Source: Apostichopus japonicus
Lineage: Eukaryota; Echinodermata; Holothuroidea; Aspidochirotida; Stichopodidae
Direction: 5' to 3'
NCBI RefSeq assembly: GCF_037975245.1
Contig: NC_092570.1
Location: forward strand, 9,757,501 to 9,821,500
Length of the DNA: 64,000 nucleotides
The notes under the pieces were generated by a model, which saw nothing but the letters and a program-made list of their open reading frames with translations, ran no database searches and was not told the origin of the DNA. Below are positions 33,525-44,718 of the stretch, piece by piece; the first letter of the stretch is position 1; each line of letters opens with the position of its first letter. The position numbers and the translations under genes were made by a program.

Positions 33525-34635
33525 ATATTCATACCTATAAACAATGCACCGCGGTCAAACACAACGTAAAAAGTAACTTACATGTAACGTTGAAAAACAA
33601 TTGATAAAACTATGTATATAACTGGTAGCCTATAACACTAACTTACACAGTGCTTCTGAGGTTCAGATGAGAATATAAGTTATAACACGAGGAAATCCCC
33701 ACTAAATCATTCCAAAAATTGCATATCTTGTGAAGAACTGCAAAGTGTTCCATGGATGCAGTTTGATGTTAAAACTTCAATGACTGATTAAAATATTGTA
33801 TTTTGAGAATCAAGTTTATGTATCACAATTTGGCTGGTTTACGAAATATTTCAAACACGAAGCACTTGCTCATTTTGGCTAGGCTTAGTTGTCAGTATCA
33901 TAGCCGGCTAATGGTATAGGATATAATTTTTTTACGGACATTAAAACAATTGAAGAAAATATTTTCGTTTTCGTTTTGGTTCTGGTAAACACAGAGGGTA
34001 TAGTAAAAATTCTTAGCCAGGATACGCTAATGTCTTTTCTACGTGAAATTAGTTCTTTTAACATTTTGCTAAGAAATTCGAGGCTCCACTTGACGACGGT
34101 TTGTATAAGACATGCAGCCTATAGTGTTGAACGTACAGTTGGTCAAACAGAGTAACAAATCATACAACAGCAAGTAACAGGAAGGGTAGGCTTGTGTTTT
34201 TCCACACACACAGAAAATGCTAGCACACAGTTTCATACATATCAACTTCGGGGCGGAATATGATCGTGCAATTAAAAAGAGGTAGTTAGAGTTTAAAATT
34301 AGTGTTATAGCATACGCACATGTTTTATTTACTGGCTGTTTAAAAGTATCGGTATCGTTATCGGACCGATATCGGGATTGTAATATCGGATGTCGGCCAG
34401 AACCGATGTTGGCGATATCGGCACAACACTAATCACGATGGTTTCGGACATTATGTGTAGTATATCGAATACCATTGTAAGTTATGTACGTTATACAGAA
34501 CCACTCATGAGTCAGTTACAGCAGGAAAACTTTGACAAGATCAATAACGCTGCTGTGATGTCAGCTGGTGTAAATACAATACAACGTGCCAATGTTTTCA
34601 AACACACAAAACAGAATATGCAGTAGCCTATAGCA

Positions 34636-34742
34636 TACAGCAGCTAGGTCTATGGCAAGCCTTATGGGACGAACGCCGGATACCCTTACATATATACAAC
34701 AGCTACGCCTATAGCAGGCCGTATGGGACGAACGCCGGATAA
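34636..34742. repeat. short tandem duplication
   Basis: Two units about 61 bases apart share CAGCTA and ATGGGACGAACGCCGGATA. Confidence 0.8.
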
Positions 34743-36704
34743 TATATGCGCGGATTAAATCTAACGCATAACGAAAGATACGTTGATTATAACAAATATC
34801 TACGCGTTTATATTCATAGTCAATACATGGCGTTTTATATGGTCGTTCTAAATTGAATATGTCAGTGGATTAAATAGCATATACACGTACTAAATTCGCA
34901 TTAACCTGGAAAAATATATTCGGTTTAAACCACCGATAAATTGGTAATAATAATTATGACCATATAAAAGAAAAACTTTGTGATTTGCTATGAATATATA
35001 TACGCGTATTGTATTCAGATCAATACGGGTACATTTATTTGATGTAATCCGTGTATATATATATGACTTAAATATTATCCAACATGGTTTGCCATATAGG
35101 CCTATGCATAGATTTCTGTTGCAACAGACTTCCTACACAGAATCAAATAAACGAACGAGTGAAGATTGATAACGATAACATGACAATCACTATATGTATA
35201 CAGACATACACAATCTTGGCAGCGGTACGTGATGCAGTCGCCCTGAACGGAGCGGGTATAAATCAGTGAATAATAATCCTGTAGCCTATATGGACACCCA
35301 TGGCGTTCAGGGTTGCAGCGTTCTCACATAATTTCTTCATACATGTAGTGCGATAAGATTCCATCATAAAATATCAAACTTGCTCATGATTCTTCATATT
35401 TTTGTTTGCCATCTCTAAACTACCTGGTTATAAGAAATGTCGACATCTCCGACCGTAAACTTCACGAGTAAAAACGTGAACATCCACAGGAATATAATAA
35501 ACGTATTTTATCGTCGAAAACAGGGAAGAATGCTATTTTTTTCAGCCCTTCCCAGAAATGAAACATCGTACTTAAACTGTAAAATTATCAGTTTCTCGTG
35601 TGGATTGATTTAATGCCCCTTTTCGGAATAGGCCGTTCTATTTGTAAATTCTTTAAAAGAAAGTACCAGATAACCAGCCTTATTCATAAGATCTGTGGAC
35701 AATATTGATCACATTCATGTGGTGTTACTACTGTAACGATCAGTCACAGTCGTGTTAGTTTCCAGTTCACCTTCACTGAAGATCATGATCATTTTCATTT
35801 CATGTTGGCTCTGCAAGGTATCGCCTAGTTGCCACTGACATACATTTATGTGAAGTCTGAACTTTGTTCTAAAGGCAGCTTAAAAGAAACTGGTTAATCA
35901 AGATAAGAATACCATTTGCCCAATAAGTTTTCAATTGCCAACATCTCGTCATTTCAACAATTTTCTGCAAACTGTCAACGAATTGTGGTTAGCTTTTATT
36001 ATCATGATGGCACATTTAAGCTACCGTACGGTTCTCGAAATACTGAGATGTATATGAACTTGATGGTTGTGGAGTATTGACAGTTTAACTGAAAGGGCGT
36101 ACCAGCAGAAATATGATACAATTAATTATGGCGTCAATGATTTGCAAACTCTGGGTTTCGGTACAAATCTGCTTGACTGCCTGATGAGTTGGCACGTGTC
36201 ATTGCTTCAGAATAATGTTCATGATCCATAAGTTATTAATGAGCAAAATACACATAATCTGATCAAGAAAGATTCATTTCACGAGTTATCCATCAGCTGT
36301 ATATTCTAAATGCATTTAATAAAAATAAATAAGAACGTGGGAGCTGCATATGGCGGCTGAGTTCACAAAGATTTTTCAGACAGTTGTAAAATCTCAATAT
36401 CGTTTCTCTAATTCCGGATAGGCGTTAAACACTGCATGATAAATATATGACGGTATATACAAGAACACTGTTCTAAACATCTTGATTAAAGAACACTGCA
36501 ATACAAGCTACACAGTGTAGCCACCACTTTACACCTTGTGATGCACTTTGCTCGAACAGTAATTTGCATATTTATGCATATTCATGCAAAGTATGACCCT
36601 GAATATTTATATTGATATTTTTTACAACTCTTTTCCTATTTGCAGCTTCAACTAATTTGTAACTTTGATGACATCAAACCTTTGTACGTTATATTTTGAA
36701 ATTT

Positions 36705-36724
36705 GCAAGCAAGCAAGCAAGCAA
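36705..36724. repeat. (GCAA)5 microsatellite
   Basis: Five perfect GCAA units. Confidence 0.95.
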
Positions 36725-37402
36725 ACATATCTTTTCTTTATCTTTTGATTACGGTACACATCGAAACTCTGTACAATGCGTTGATAATATCAGTTGATTG
36801 TTAGCCACAACATAATGAGGAATTTGGACGACATGAAAAGGTTATCAGCATACTCTGTACATATATCGAACTCCCCGTCTCAGAAGTTTATCGATCAAGT
36901 TTAATTTCACATTTCTGACAACCCCTTATTCAACTTTAATTGTCTTAACCCCTCACTTGTACAGGAACTCTGCCATTCAACAAATAAAACATTTCTGTTA
37001 TAAATTCAGACAGATAAATCCCGATATAGCTGGTTTGGTGATATTGTCTGAAATGTGTACTTGATTGAAGAAAAAAATGGAATTATGTCATAAAAACATC
37101 AACACCCTTCAAGTGTACACCGGATACAACACAATGGACTAATGACATACCTGTTATGTTGAATATAACAATCTTTTTTCAAGCAAACTGACGTTTATTC
37201 CAAATCTGAAAAGTTTCCATTACACAGCCCGGGGCGAATCTTTTCCCCAAACAGGTTTGAATTTACGGAGTTTTCAGCCAATGAGATTGATCGTGACGTC
37301 AGCATCAGTAATGACCATCGCTCGGCAGTTGGAAGACATACCAGGGAGTTGTTATGGAACAACTCCATGCTGGACATACACTGAATCAGAACAATGATAA
37401 GG

Positions 37403-37765
37403 TTTATAGGCAGGGTTATAGCTGGGAGATTGTGAGTGCTGGTTAAATAAATTTGCGAAGCGTAGCGAGCGTTGCGAGCGAAGCTATCGCATCTCATGGC
37501 CGGGGGTCTAGGGGCCCGCTTAAGGGTGATTTTTGCTACTTTTCAGATTTACAATTGGTAAATAACAGAAAAAGGTGACGTTATTATCATGTTTTACGGC
37601 AAGGGAAAGATAAATTTGTTACTTTTGTTGTATTTCACAAGCATTTTACTATATTTTTGTGCCTGCCAGTGGACTGTTTATTCACTTCCAATGCCGGCCG
37701 GCAGGCGTGAGTGGCGGTTACCACCGGCCGCCGCCGTCCGGCGTGGCTATAACCCTGTTCATAGG
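37403..37765. mobile_element. 347-bp hAT-type MITE
   Basis: The element is 37411-37757. Ends are CAGGGTTATAGCTGG and CCACGCCGG / GGCTATAACCCTG, inverted over about 12 bases. Target duplication is TTTATAGG at 37403-37410 against TTCATAGG at 37758-37765 (7 of 8). It contains a GC-rich stretch of GCGAGCG-like units (about 37455-37486). Confidence 0.8.
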
Positions 37766-38199
37766 TCATGAAATGTAAAAACATGAAATAAGTTCATTTA
37801 CGTCACTGAAACATGGTGCCGAAAGCTGAACAGATTAATTTGTGTTGTAGATTGACCTGTGACACTTAGTAAAGCCAATAGTTACGAGGTTTCCTTCCCA
37901 ATGCCCTAACTTTACTTTTAATGCTTGGATCACATGTTGACCTTACTTATGATACATACGCTACATTCCATTAATTCGCGTTTACGTTATCCACGATTAA
38001 GTGAGCCGTTCTATTGAAATCGGAATTCGTTTGGTTTTCGAAATGCCATGCAACTTCGACGTTCAAACGTGTGCAGCCTTTCTCTGGCAACTTCGAGCGT
38101 TACGCAGGTACCAGTGAGGGCTCTTTCTGAATCAGAATGTGTACAACTTGTTTGACTCAAACACTCTAAAGAAATACACAATTTGTGTAAACGATTACA
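37766..38199. other. intergenic, nothing recognised
   Basis: No supported feature. Confidence 0.4.
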
Positions 38200-38439
38200 C
38201 AACTATAATGGCAAACGTTGCGTACAAATAACACAACCGTGTGTAAAAACAAATGACACGTGTGACGCGAGTTATGTAAAGCTTACCACTCATATGTGCA
38301 GAAGTGACACATGTGTCAAACTAGATTACAAAACAGTTTTGTAAAGCTTACCACTTTAATGTGTAGAAACAGGTAAAAACTTGTGTAAAAACATGCTGCA
38401 CAACTGCAGTTATGTAAAGCTGACTATTCATGTGTGTAG
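38200..38439. repeat. satellite array, left part
   Basis: Degenerate tandem units of about 70 bases with GTAAAGCTTACCAC, ATGTGTAGAAACAGG and ACATGCTACACAAC-like blocks. Two unit types alternate. The array is cut by the hAT element at 38440 and continues at 40651. Confidence 0.75.
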
Positions 38440-40657
38440 CAGCGACGTAGCCAGGAATTTGAAAGGGGGGAGCACTTTTTGCGATTGATATGGATTTTCA
38501 AAGTTGTAGGCACGACTATCTGAGCGGAGCGCCACCATCGGTTGGTGCGGAGCGTACAAGAAAATTTTTGGTTTTACAAACCCGCCAGATGGCCGGAAAC
38601 GGCCCTTCCCTAGTGTTCATTCTGGTTCCCTGGCCTCTTGCTAACTTGAGACACCTCATTCAATATCACTTTTAAACCCCAAAAACAAACGAGTTAAAAT
38701 AGTACGTAATTCAATAATACATAATGTATTAAAATTAGCAAGTTACACAAGGGCGGCGGAAGCACTTTTAATCTGGGGGGGGGGGGGGGGCACCGACGTC
38801 AAAGGGCACTTGCAGAAATTCGATTGGACTGATGCAGCCTGATATTTAGTACCCTTTATAAATCTTATTGTATTATCTTATTTGCGTATACACATCACTC
38901 CATCAACCCCCCCCCCCCCCCCGTCTTAGTAGTCTTACTTTTCAACTTCTGATACTTGTAGATACAAAGATAGGCCAGAAATGTCTTTGATACAACCATA
39001 GCCAGTATTTGTCTTTGATACAACTGTAGCTAGTAAATGTTTATCGAAAAGGCTGTTTTGGAACTTGGAACGCCGATCGTGACAACAACATGCAACAAAG
39101 TGCTGCAGCTCTATACATATAAAGTCTGTTACTCAACGATAGGCTTATTTGACTGTGGAATGTTCTCAACTGAAATTTTATCTGCGTAAACGGGTTCTTA
39201 AGTAGATGTTAAAAAAACTGACAAGATCGTATCCTAGTCTTTTTCGGCGGGTAGAGTATTGAATGAAACGGCACGCGATATGAATGACAGCCTAGATGAC
39301 AGAAGAATAGGTCACCTAATTTAGCCATAATCTTGCTACGTTCATTTCAATAGTTTTTCCTGTGTAGACTCTTAAACTCGTCCAGCAAGCTTATGGATTT
39401 GAATTATGGGTGTTTTAATAAAAAAGATAACTTGGCCCAAAAAAGTGTAGGCCCGGGCCTACAGTGCTACATACTGGCTACGCCCCTGATAGTTCTAAAT
39501 TAGGATTAGATCTCTTACTGAAATATCGCTGACCTAATAAGGTGATCAAGAGTACAAGTTTTATGTAGAAAAAGGGCACATTTTTAACCTGAGGAAAAGT
39601 GGGGGGCACTTGCCCCCTGTGCCCCCAGTTCCGCCGCCCTTGAAGGTACATGTACAGAGTAGTCTTACTTTTCAACGTCTGATACTTGTAGATACAAAGA
39701 TAGTCCAGAAATGCCTTTGATACAACTGTAGCTAGTAAATGTTAAAATTAGCCTAATAAGAGAAGGCGAGAGCTATCCGACGATTGCCATCTGATGCAAA
39801 TTTCTCAAGTGTTTTCTCAACTGAAATATTATCTGCGTAAACGGGTTCTTAACTACATGTTAAAAAAACTGACAAGATCGGATCCTATAGTCTTTTTCGG
39901 GGGGGGGGGGGGGTAGAGTGTTGAATGAAACTATCGTGCTACATACTGGCTACGCCCTGATCATATGATATCAGTATCAGCAGATTTTGTTTCCTGTTTA
40001 AATTCTTTTACATGTTCTTTTACATAATATATCAGAAGGACAAACATAGTGCTCTTTTACAAGTTTTCCAGTAGGATGATTCTTGTTTATTGTCCAATGT
40101 CTGGACTTTAATACATTTGACGAACTTAACTGATGGACAATATAAACTTTCATATTTTGTAATACAGCCAAATATGCAGTGGCCTAAAAACAAATATCGT
40201 TATCGCAGTGTATTAGCAGTGTAATAATTATTTATAGGAAGTGCGTATCACGTACGATTGCTAGCTTAGCTTCATAACATGCTGTTCGTGCAACAACTTA
40301 AGACGACTCATTGAACGAACGTTGTCGACGTTGTTGTGCATACAGTTCGTGACATTCCATAGAGTGCGGTTAGGTAGGCAATATGTATTTTATAACGCAG
40401 TGGCCAACTGTAGGCTTGTAATTGGCTATAAGCTAAATTTAGCTAATTGCATCTGCCAAACTAAGTAAGTAGTTGAATCAGTAGGCGTGAATGTTACTAC
40501 GATTACAATCGAGTTAACGGAGCTGACGAGTATTCAAGATCAAAAGAGCACTGACAAAATACCATGCTAAAAAAACGACAGTTTAAAAAAAAATCGACAC
40601 TGAAAGGGGGGAGAGGTCGCTCCCCTGCTCCCCCCCTGGCTACGTCCCTGTGTGTAG
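38432..40657. mobile_element. 2.2 kb hAT-type element inserted in the satellite
   Basis: The element is about 38440-40650. Ends are CAGCGACGTAGCCAGG and CCTGGCTACGTCCCTG. The flanks GTGTGTAG (38432-38439) and (G)TGTGTAG after the right end match, with one base of ambiguity at the right edge. Satellite units continue on each side. It holds an F1-type MITE (38748-39642). A GCGGAGCG module lies about 75 bases inside its left end (about 38515-38565). Parts of 39655-40650 resemble 11312-11890 in inverse order. Confidence 0.8.
38740..39650. mobile_element. hAT-type MITE, family F1 copy 2
   Basis: The element is 38748-39642 (895 bp), with the ends CAAGGGCGGCGGAA and TTCCGCCGCCCTTG identical to copy 1 at 3491-4147. 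Target duplication is AAGTTACA at 38740-38747 against AAGGTACA at 39643-39650 (7 of 8). Terminal parts match copy 1 in inverted order. The middle differs and is partly a duplication of sequence found again at 39658-39960. Confidence 0.85.
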
Positions 40658-40890
40658 AAATATCAAAACATTGTGTGAAAACATGCTACACAACAGTTGT
40701 GTAAAGCTTACCACACCAATGTGTAGAAACAGGTCCAAACTTGTATGCAAACATGCTACACAACTGCAGTCGTGTAAAGCTTACTCCATTCATGTGTGTA
40801 GAAATACCAAAACATTGTGTGAAAACATGCTACACAACAGTTTTGTAAAGCTTACCACACAAATGCGTAGAAACAGGTAAAAAAAAAAAC
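40651..40890. repeat. satellite array, right part
   Basis: Continuation of the array at 38200-38439. A-type units (ATGTGTAGAAACAGGTCC) alternate with B-type units (CATGTGTGTAGAAATACC), giving a dimer period of roughly 140 bases. The 76-codon open frame across it is a product of the repeat, not a gene. Confidence 0.8.
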
Positions 40891-41765
40891 ATTGCGTGAA
40901 ATGCACGGTACACATAATAAAATATTTGCCACACTACATCTGATAGAATATGGAATTTCAACGCACGACATTGAACCAACTATTTTGTACAAAACATTAT
41001 TTCATTGTCCACGTTTCCTTACAGCATCATCCAGAAACATATCGATGCCTTCGCCGTCCGTGGCAGTAAGACACCAGTCGTGCTGTATTTGGCTCGGATG
41101 TTCCACACTGCAACCGTAACAAAAATCACCAAATTTTAGCTTTTAAAAGCCCAGTACAAACTAGAACAACTGTATTTGTAAAAGGTGAAAGTAAGTTAGT
41201 TGTCGATATTCAATGGAGGTGTCTTTGAAGTTATTTCGGTCACGAAGAAGCCGGTTCGGCGATTGGTCCCTTTCCCACCGAGAGACCAGATTCTGGTCTC
41301 TACCAAACAGTGTTTTTTTTTCGAAAATCATAACTTGAGATAGGAACACACTAGAAACACACTTCCCATAGCTTTATTTTGTACAGCAGACAGTCTGCAT
41401 CAATAAACCACTTTTTTAGGGGGGGTCATGTGGATTTTTTTTTTTTTTGTCTTCAGAGATTTGTTTACATTCAAAAAGTGGACATTTTTTACCTTTTGAC
41501 CTTTTTTCACACAAAAAAACGCGAGACCAGTCAATTTTTTTTATCAACTGGACCCTATCAATTCCAACTAGCTAACACATTATAGGACTCAAATCTGGAG
41601 TCTCAAAGACATCTGTATTTAGATTTCTCCGTGATGGGCAAAATATCTCAAAAATATGTAATTTTTCGGTCAAAATTTTGCTAAAATATGGTCTCTTTTG
41701 TTTTTTTCCCCTCCCGTATGCCTCAACTTACCCACAAGATTTTTACATATTTAGAACCCGGCGTC
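40891..41765. other. intergenic, nothing recognised
   Basis: No gene recognised. T-rich runs at about 41308-41520. Confidence 0.4.
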
Positions 41766-42240
41766 ACAAGGTAGCATACGCCCATTAAAAGCCCCATTGA
41801 CTTACACACTAAATCACAAAAGTAATGTGGTCTCTAAGTCTAGATAGAAGTTTTCACTAGCTAAACGCTACCCATCACCGGATAGCTGACAAGTTGGCCT
41901 TTCATGGCACCATCAATTTTCCGTACCATGACCGTGAAGATTTTTTGCTATCCGAGCCGGAAGTTTTCGTCACTTGTAAACAAACCTCTTCACTCAGAGG
42001 TAAACAAATTTCCTACGCTGCTCCCGGGAGGCCTAAAGGGGTCTAAAATTGCCTCAATTGACCCAATTTTCTCACCACATGTACTTCCATTCATGGTCTT
42101 CAACATGCAAGCCACAAAAAACTAGATTATGATTGATAACAGGTCACAAAAGATGTTCTCCCGCTGCTTTTCGGCACTTTTCCTGAAGGAGAACAATCGA
42201 GCGGATTGATATAGACTCTAATAGGAGTATGCCACCACAA
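41766..42240 (+). mobile_element. 467-bp MITE with 4-bp target duplication, copy 2
   Basis: The element is 41770-42236, with the same inverted ends as copy 1 (26686-27152) and ACAA immediately outside both ends. Orientation is opposite to copy 1 and length is identical. The 73-codon frame (41904-42125) differs from copy 1 by three amino-acid changes and one silent change. Confidence 0.87.
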
Positions 42241-42393
42241 AAAAAATCTTAGACCAAAACGAACGAGTTAGCAATAGCGCCATCGTTATTGAGTTATTCT
42301 AGCAATTCAACACAAGCATTTTCACGGTATTGAATTTCGGTCAATCACAGTTGAGATCGCGCGGGTACGCTAAATAATCACTTGGCAACAAAC

Positions 42394-42546
42394 ATGGCCA
42401 GATTACGTGAAAAAGTAAGTCTGGACGATGCTCTTGATCTCCTTTGTACGGAAAATTTGACTATCAAGCCGTTGGGAATGGAGAATGAAGACATCGCTGT
42501 TCGTATGCTATATAAACGAGTAAAACGACATTACTTATCACATTAA
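42394..42546 (+). CDS. small ORF of unknown function, 50 codons
   Basis: ATG to TAA frame reading MARLREKVSLDDALDLLCTE and ending VKRHYLSH. Composition is protein-like (acidic amphipathic start, basic tail) and differs from the transposon shadows around it. It lies between the MITE and a LINE fragment. It could be a first exon or decayed gene piece. I do not recognise a family and support is weak. Confidence 0.25.
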   Translation: MARLREKVSLDDALDLLCTENLTIKPLGMENEDIAVRMLYKRVKRHYLSH

Positions 42547-43285
42547 ATCGCAACTTCGTTTATTTGCGGATGATGATTTGCTGTATAAGCCTATTCACTC
42601 ATTTGACGATCATCTCATTCTCCAGAAAGATCTGAAGGCTCTTGAATCCTGGGCTACGCTTTGTGACATGAAATGCAATCCCTCTAAATGCCTCATGATG
42701 TCTATAAAGCGTAGCGGGCAAAATCTGTGTTTTTCTACCCATATACAATCAAATATTGGAGTGCGTCACTGCGCAACCTTATCTGGGTATCCTGTTTAGT
42801 GACAATTTGAATTTCTCTACACATATTGATAAGATATGCTCTAGGACCAGCAGAACCCTTGGCTTCTTGAATAGGAATTTGCGCTCTTGCCAACTAGAAT
42901 TACGTGAATGGGGCTATATATCTATGTGTCGTTCTACTCTTGAATATGCAGCTCAGATTTGGGACCCTCGTAAGGTCTCAGACCAAGATAAAATAGAAAA
43001 AAATTCAAAGGAAGGCAGAGCGTTTTGTAACTCGTGACTTCCGTAGGCAATCCAGCGTCACTGAGATCTTAAAGACTTTGAAATGGGAACCCCTCATAGA
43101 AAGAAAGAAAAGGGTCAGACTCATGCTTTTAATCAAATTATTAATGGCCTAGTTGCAGTCCCAAACCAGAATAATCCCTTCTTGAAACCAGGGAGGCGTG
43201 GCCGCTATACACAAATTCCACATAATCATCGTGCTTTTTAGTATAGTTTCTATCCTAGGAATATAAAAGACTGGAATACGCAATC
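42545..43285 (+). mobile_element. LINE fragment (LINE D), reverse transcriptase 3' half
   Basis: Reads SQLRLFADDDLLYKPIHS (catalytic FADD box), LQKDLKALESWATLCDMKCN, then LGILFSDNLNFSTHIDK, LEYAAQIWDP, LKWEPLIERKKRVRLMLLIK and FYPRNIKDWN. These are successive blocks of a CR1/Jockey-like LINE ORF2 from the reverse transcriptase core to the C-terminus. It is 5'-truncated, has a few frame breaks, and is cut at its 3' end by a truncated hAT fragment. Confidence 0.85.
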
Positions 43286-43680
43286 CTTGACAACGTTCGT
43301 TCTCATCCTTTCTATGATTAGTCCTAAGTTGTTGCACGAACAGCATGTTATGAAGCTAAGCTAGCAATCGTCGTGATACGCACTTCCTATAAATAATTAT
43401 TACAATGCTAATACACTGCGATAACGATATTTGTTTTTAGGCCACTGCACATCTGGCTGTCTTACAAAATATGAAACCAAATCTGCTGATAATATGATAT
43501 CATTTGATAATGATGAAACTGGCAAAACATTGCACCAGATCGCATCTAAGGACCTTCAATTGTTCAAAAATATCTCAAACGGAGGGGGACACCCCTCCCC
43601 TTAGACCCTCACCCATATCAATCGCAAAAAGTGCCGCCCCCCCCCTTTCAAATTCCTGGCTACGTCGCTGCTGTTTAACA
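43286..43680. mobile_element. truncated hAT-type element end
   Basis: Matches the right part of 11312-11890 (for example TTGTTGCACGAACAGCATG and GGCCACTGCACATCTGGC) and ends in CCTGGCTACGTCGCTG at 43672. The left end is missing, so no target duplication can be tested. Confidence 0.7.
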
Positions 43681-44117
43681 GATAAAGTTTGCCTGCCAGT
43701 TACTCATCACACCCGTCTTTGCTATAAAATTGTCTAACTGTAACTTGAGCATTGCCACGAAATGTATGTAATTGCACGTGTCTATTACCTTCGAGATAAT
43801 ATGTTTACTCACATGTGACGGTTTGCAACCACTGTGCCCAAGGTAATATGGTGGCATGTTTGGCATCGAGGTTTTCCGCAACGGAAAGTACCTGCAGAGT
43901 TGGAAACTGGGGTAGGACTTGAAGTCTGGAGGAAGGGAGTAGAAATCTAAGGTTGGCGGCTTGCCGAAATGCTACTATAGAGCATGGAGGGTACCAAAGA
44001 CAATAGATGATGACTGAAGGAAGTGAACCAAGAGCCCTTTGTGTATAAGAATCGAACTAATTTATAGGTGCGTCATTGGGCTAAAGAACTAAGAAACGTG
44101 GTTTCGTTTTCTTGTAA
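43681..44117. other. intergenic, nothing recognised
   Basis: No supported feature. Confidence 0.4.
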
Positions 44118-44490
44118 AGGAATTTTGGGAATGTTATGATATTATCGGTTCTTCAGTTTTGCTTTCATTCCAATAAATATGGCAATCCACTAAAAAAATA
44201 TTATTGTAGGAATTTTAGGAAAGTGATAATATTATCGGTTCTTTCAGTTTTGCCTTCAGTTCATTAAATATGACAATTAACTAAGATATGTCATTGTTGT
44301 AGGAATTTGGGCAATGCGATAATATTATCGTTTCTTTCAGTTTTGCCTTCAGTTCATTAAATATGAAAATTAACTAAGATATGCCATTGTTGTAGGAATT
44401 TGGGGAATGTGATAATATTATCGGTTCTTCAGGTTTGCTTCATTTCATTAAATTTGACAACAAACTAAAAAATGTTATTTTCCTTGTTGT
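44118..44490. repeat. minisatellite of about 93 bp, four units
   Basis: Units start near 44118, 44209, 44302 and 44395. Each has GTAGGAATTT, then in the later three the perfect palindrome GATAATATTATC, then TTTGCCTTCAGTTCATTAAA-like sequence. Confidence 0.9.
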
Positions 44491-44718
44491 AGGTTGCCAT
44501 GATTGAAATATGTCTTAGACTGCACCATTTGATTTCCTAACTTCTAATTATTTTGCCTGGGATTTACCTAACATCCCCAACCCACCCCCCCCCCTCCACC
44601 TTACATAGCCTAAGAGTCGGTTTTAACATCTAAGATGCGACCACACACCCTTCTTTACAACGTCCCTCATCCATAACACTCCCCTCACCACCCCTTTCTC
44701 GCATGTATGAAACCCCGT

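Larger units (their letters stand above)
31064..34439. mobile_element. 3.4 kb hAT-type element with CGATATCGG subterminal repeats
   Basis: The element is 31072-34431. Short inverted ends are TAGTGTT and AACACTA. Target duplication is ATCACGAC at 31064-31071 against ATCACGAT at 34432-34439 (7 of 8). Just inside both ends are repeats of CGATATCGG and TATCGG type (about 31096-31148 and 34350-34424). It holds the right composite MITE and a TA-flanked MITE (33221-33522). No transposase was recognised in the remaining part. Confidence 0.8.
34440..37402. other. intergenic, no gene recognised
   Basis: AT-rich sequence. The only structures seen are a small tandem duplication (34636-34742) and a (GCAA)5 run (36705-36724). 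Confidence 0.45.

Noticed and set aside
40650-40880. Cys-rich 76-codon frame with repeated MCRN motif as a small secreted protein
   Set aside because: It is the translation of the satellite array. No signal peptide is visible and the periodicity equals that of the DNA repeat.
41904-42125. 73-codon frame in the 467-bp MITE as a functional gene
   Set aside because: Only two copies, with three replacement and one silent difference. There is no sign of selection and no known domain.
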